Position numbers and translations under genes: made by a program. The notes beneath the pieces were generated by a model. That model did no database searches and was not told the DNA's origin. It was given only the letters and a program-made list of their open reading frames with translations. Shown one piece after another: positions 37,250 to 37,373 of a stretch of 37,373 nucleotides of DNA. The number at the start of each line of letters is the position of its first letter. Position 1 is the first letter of the stretch. The DNA is from Mesorhizobium sp. Its GTDB lineage: Bacteria; Pseudomonadota; Alphaproteobacteria; Rhizobiales; Rhizobiaceae. Where the stretch lies: contig NZ_JAFKIC010000156.1 of the NCBI RefSeq assembly GCF_017306585.1, positions 1-37,373 on the forward strand, read 5' to 3'.

Positions 37250-37373
37250 CCCACGGGGATCGTCGCCGTTGCACCCGGTGCAGCGGCGGCGTGACGTCAC
37301 AAGCTTTTCGAAACAGGGTTGACCGTATCTGACCCCAACCCGGCCGGCAGGGGGGCACAATGTTCTCATTTAT

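Noticed and set aside
35545-37254. A 569-codon - strand frame opposite the solute-binding protein
   Set aside because: Fully antisense to a well-recognised SBP_bac_5 gene with a Tat signal; composition typical of a shadow.

Overview
This window looks like part of the chromosome of an alphaproteobacterium of the order Hyphomicrobiales, probably Mesorhizobium or a close relative. The basis is high-GC coding with very long antisense open frames, a rhizobial-type sugar ABC operon, a TamB-type protein of 2017 aa, and a palindromic intergenic repeat (TTCTCCCCGT...ACGGGGAGAA) of the kind scattered through Mesorhizobium genomes. The genus is inferred from sequence style and not from any database search. 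I saw no rRNA, tRNA, CRISPR array, insertion sequence or phage gene.

Layout. (1) 1-4299, + strand: the end of a sugar-binding protein gene, a 28-nt intercistronic palindrome, a two-domain sugar ATPase, two permeases and a gluconokinase-type kinase, so import is coupled to phosphorylation. (2) 4294-5433, - strand: a divergent acyltransferase-like protein lacking the usual catalytic motif. (3) 5537-12122: a sulfate/thiosulfate transport region on the - strand (sbp2-cysT-cysW-cysA, then sbp1, then an Rrf2-family regulator with four clustered cysteines). A TacA/TacT-type toxin-antitoxin pair on the + strand sits between cysA and sbp1. (4) 12347-18345, - strand: a TIGR03032/DUF4915-like protein and, upstream of it, a 1594-aa autotransporter whose passenger is built from exact 229-residue (687-bp) tandem units. 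(5) 18544-27033, - strand: an envelope operon of alpha-2-macroglobulin (with PAN domain and thioester motif), penicillin-binding protein 1C and a VanX-like D-Ala-D-Ala dipeptidase. (6) 27314-35298, + strand and divergent from it: TamA (Omp85 family) and TamB. TamB carries an internal tandem duplication of about 622-626 residues. (7) 35551-37209, + strand: a Tat-exported peptide-type solute-binding protein followed by a strong hairpin.

Working together. Regions 4 to 6 form a cell-envelope block of about 23 kb: a surface autotransporter, the TamAB machinery that helps insert such proteins, and a periplasmic defence and peptidoglycan-repair operon. The more unusual points are the dipeptidase joined to the pbpC-macroglobulin pair, the repeat element that supplies the 5' end of pbpC, the two large proteins grown by in-frame tandem duplication, and the toxin-antitoxin pair lodged between sulfate-transport genes. 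I found no clear candidate for a wholly new system; the dipeptidase-PBP1C-macroglobulin operon is the best lead.
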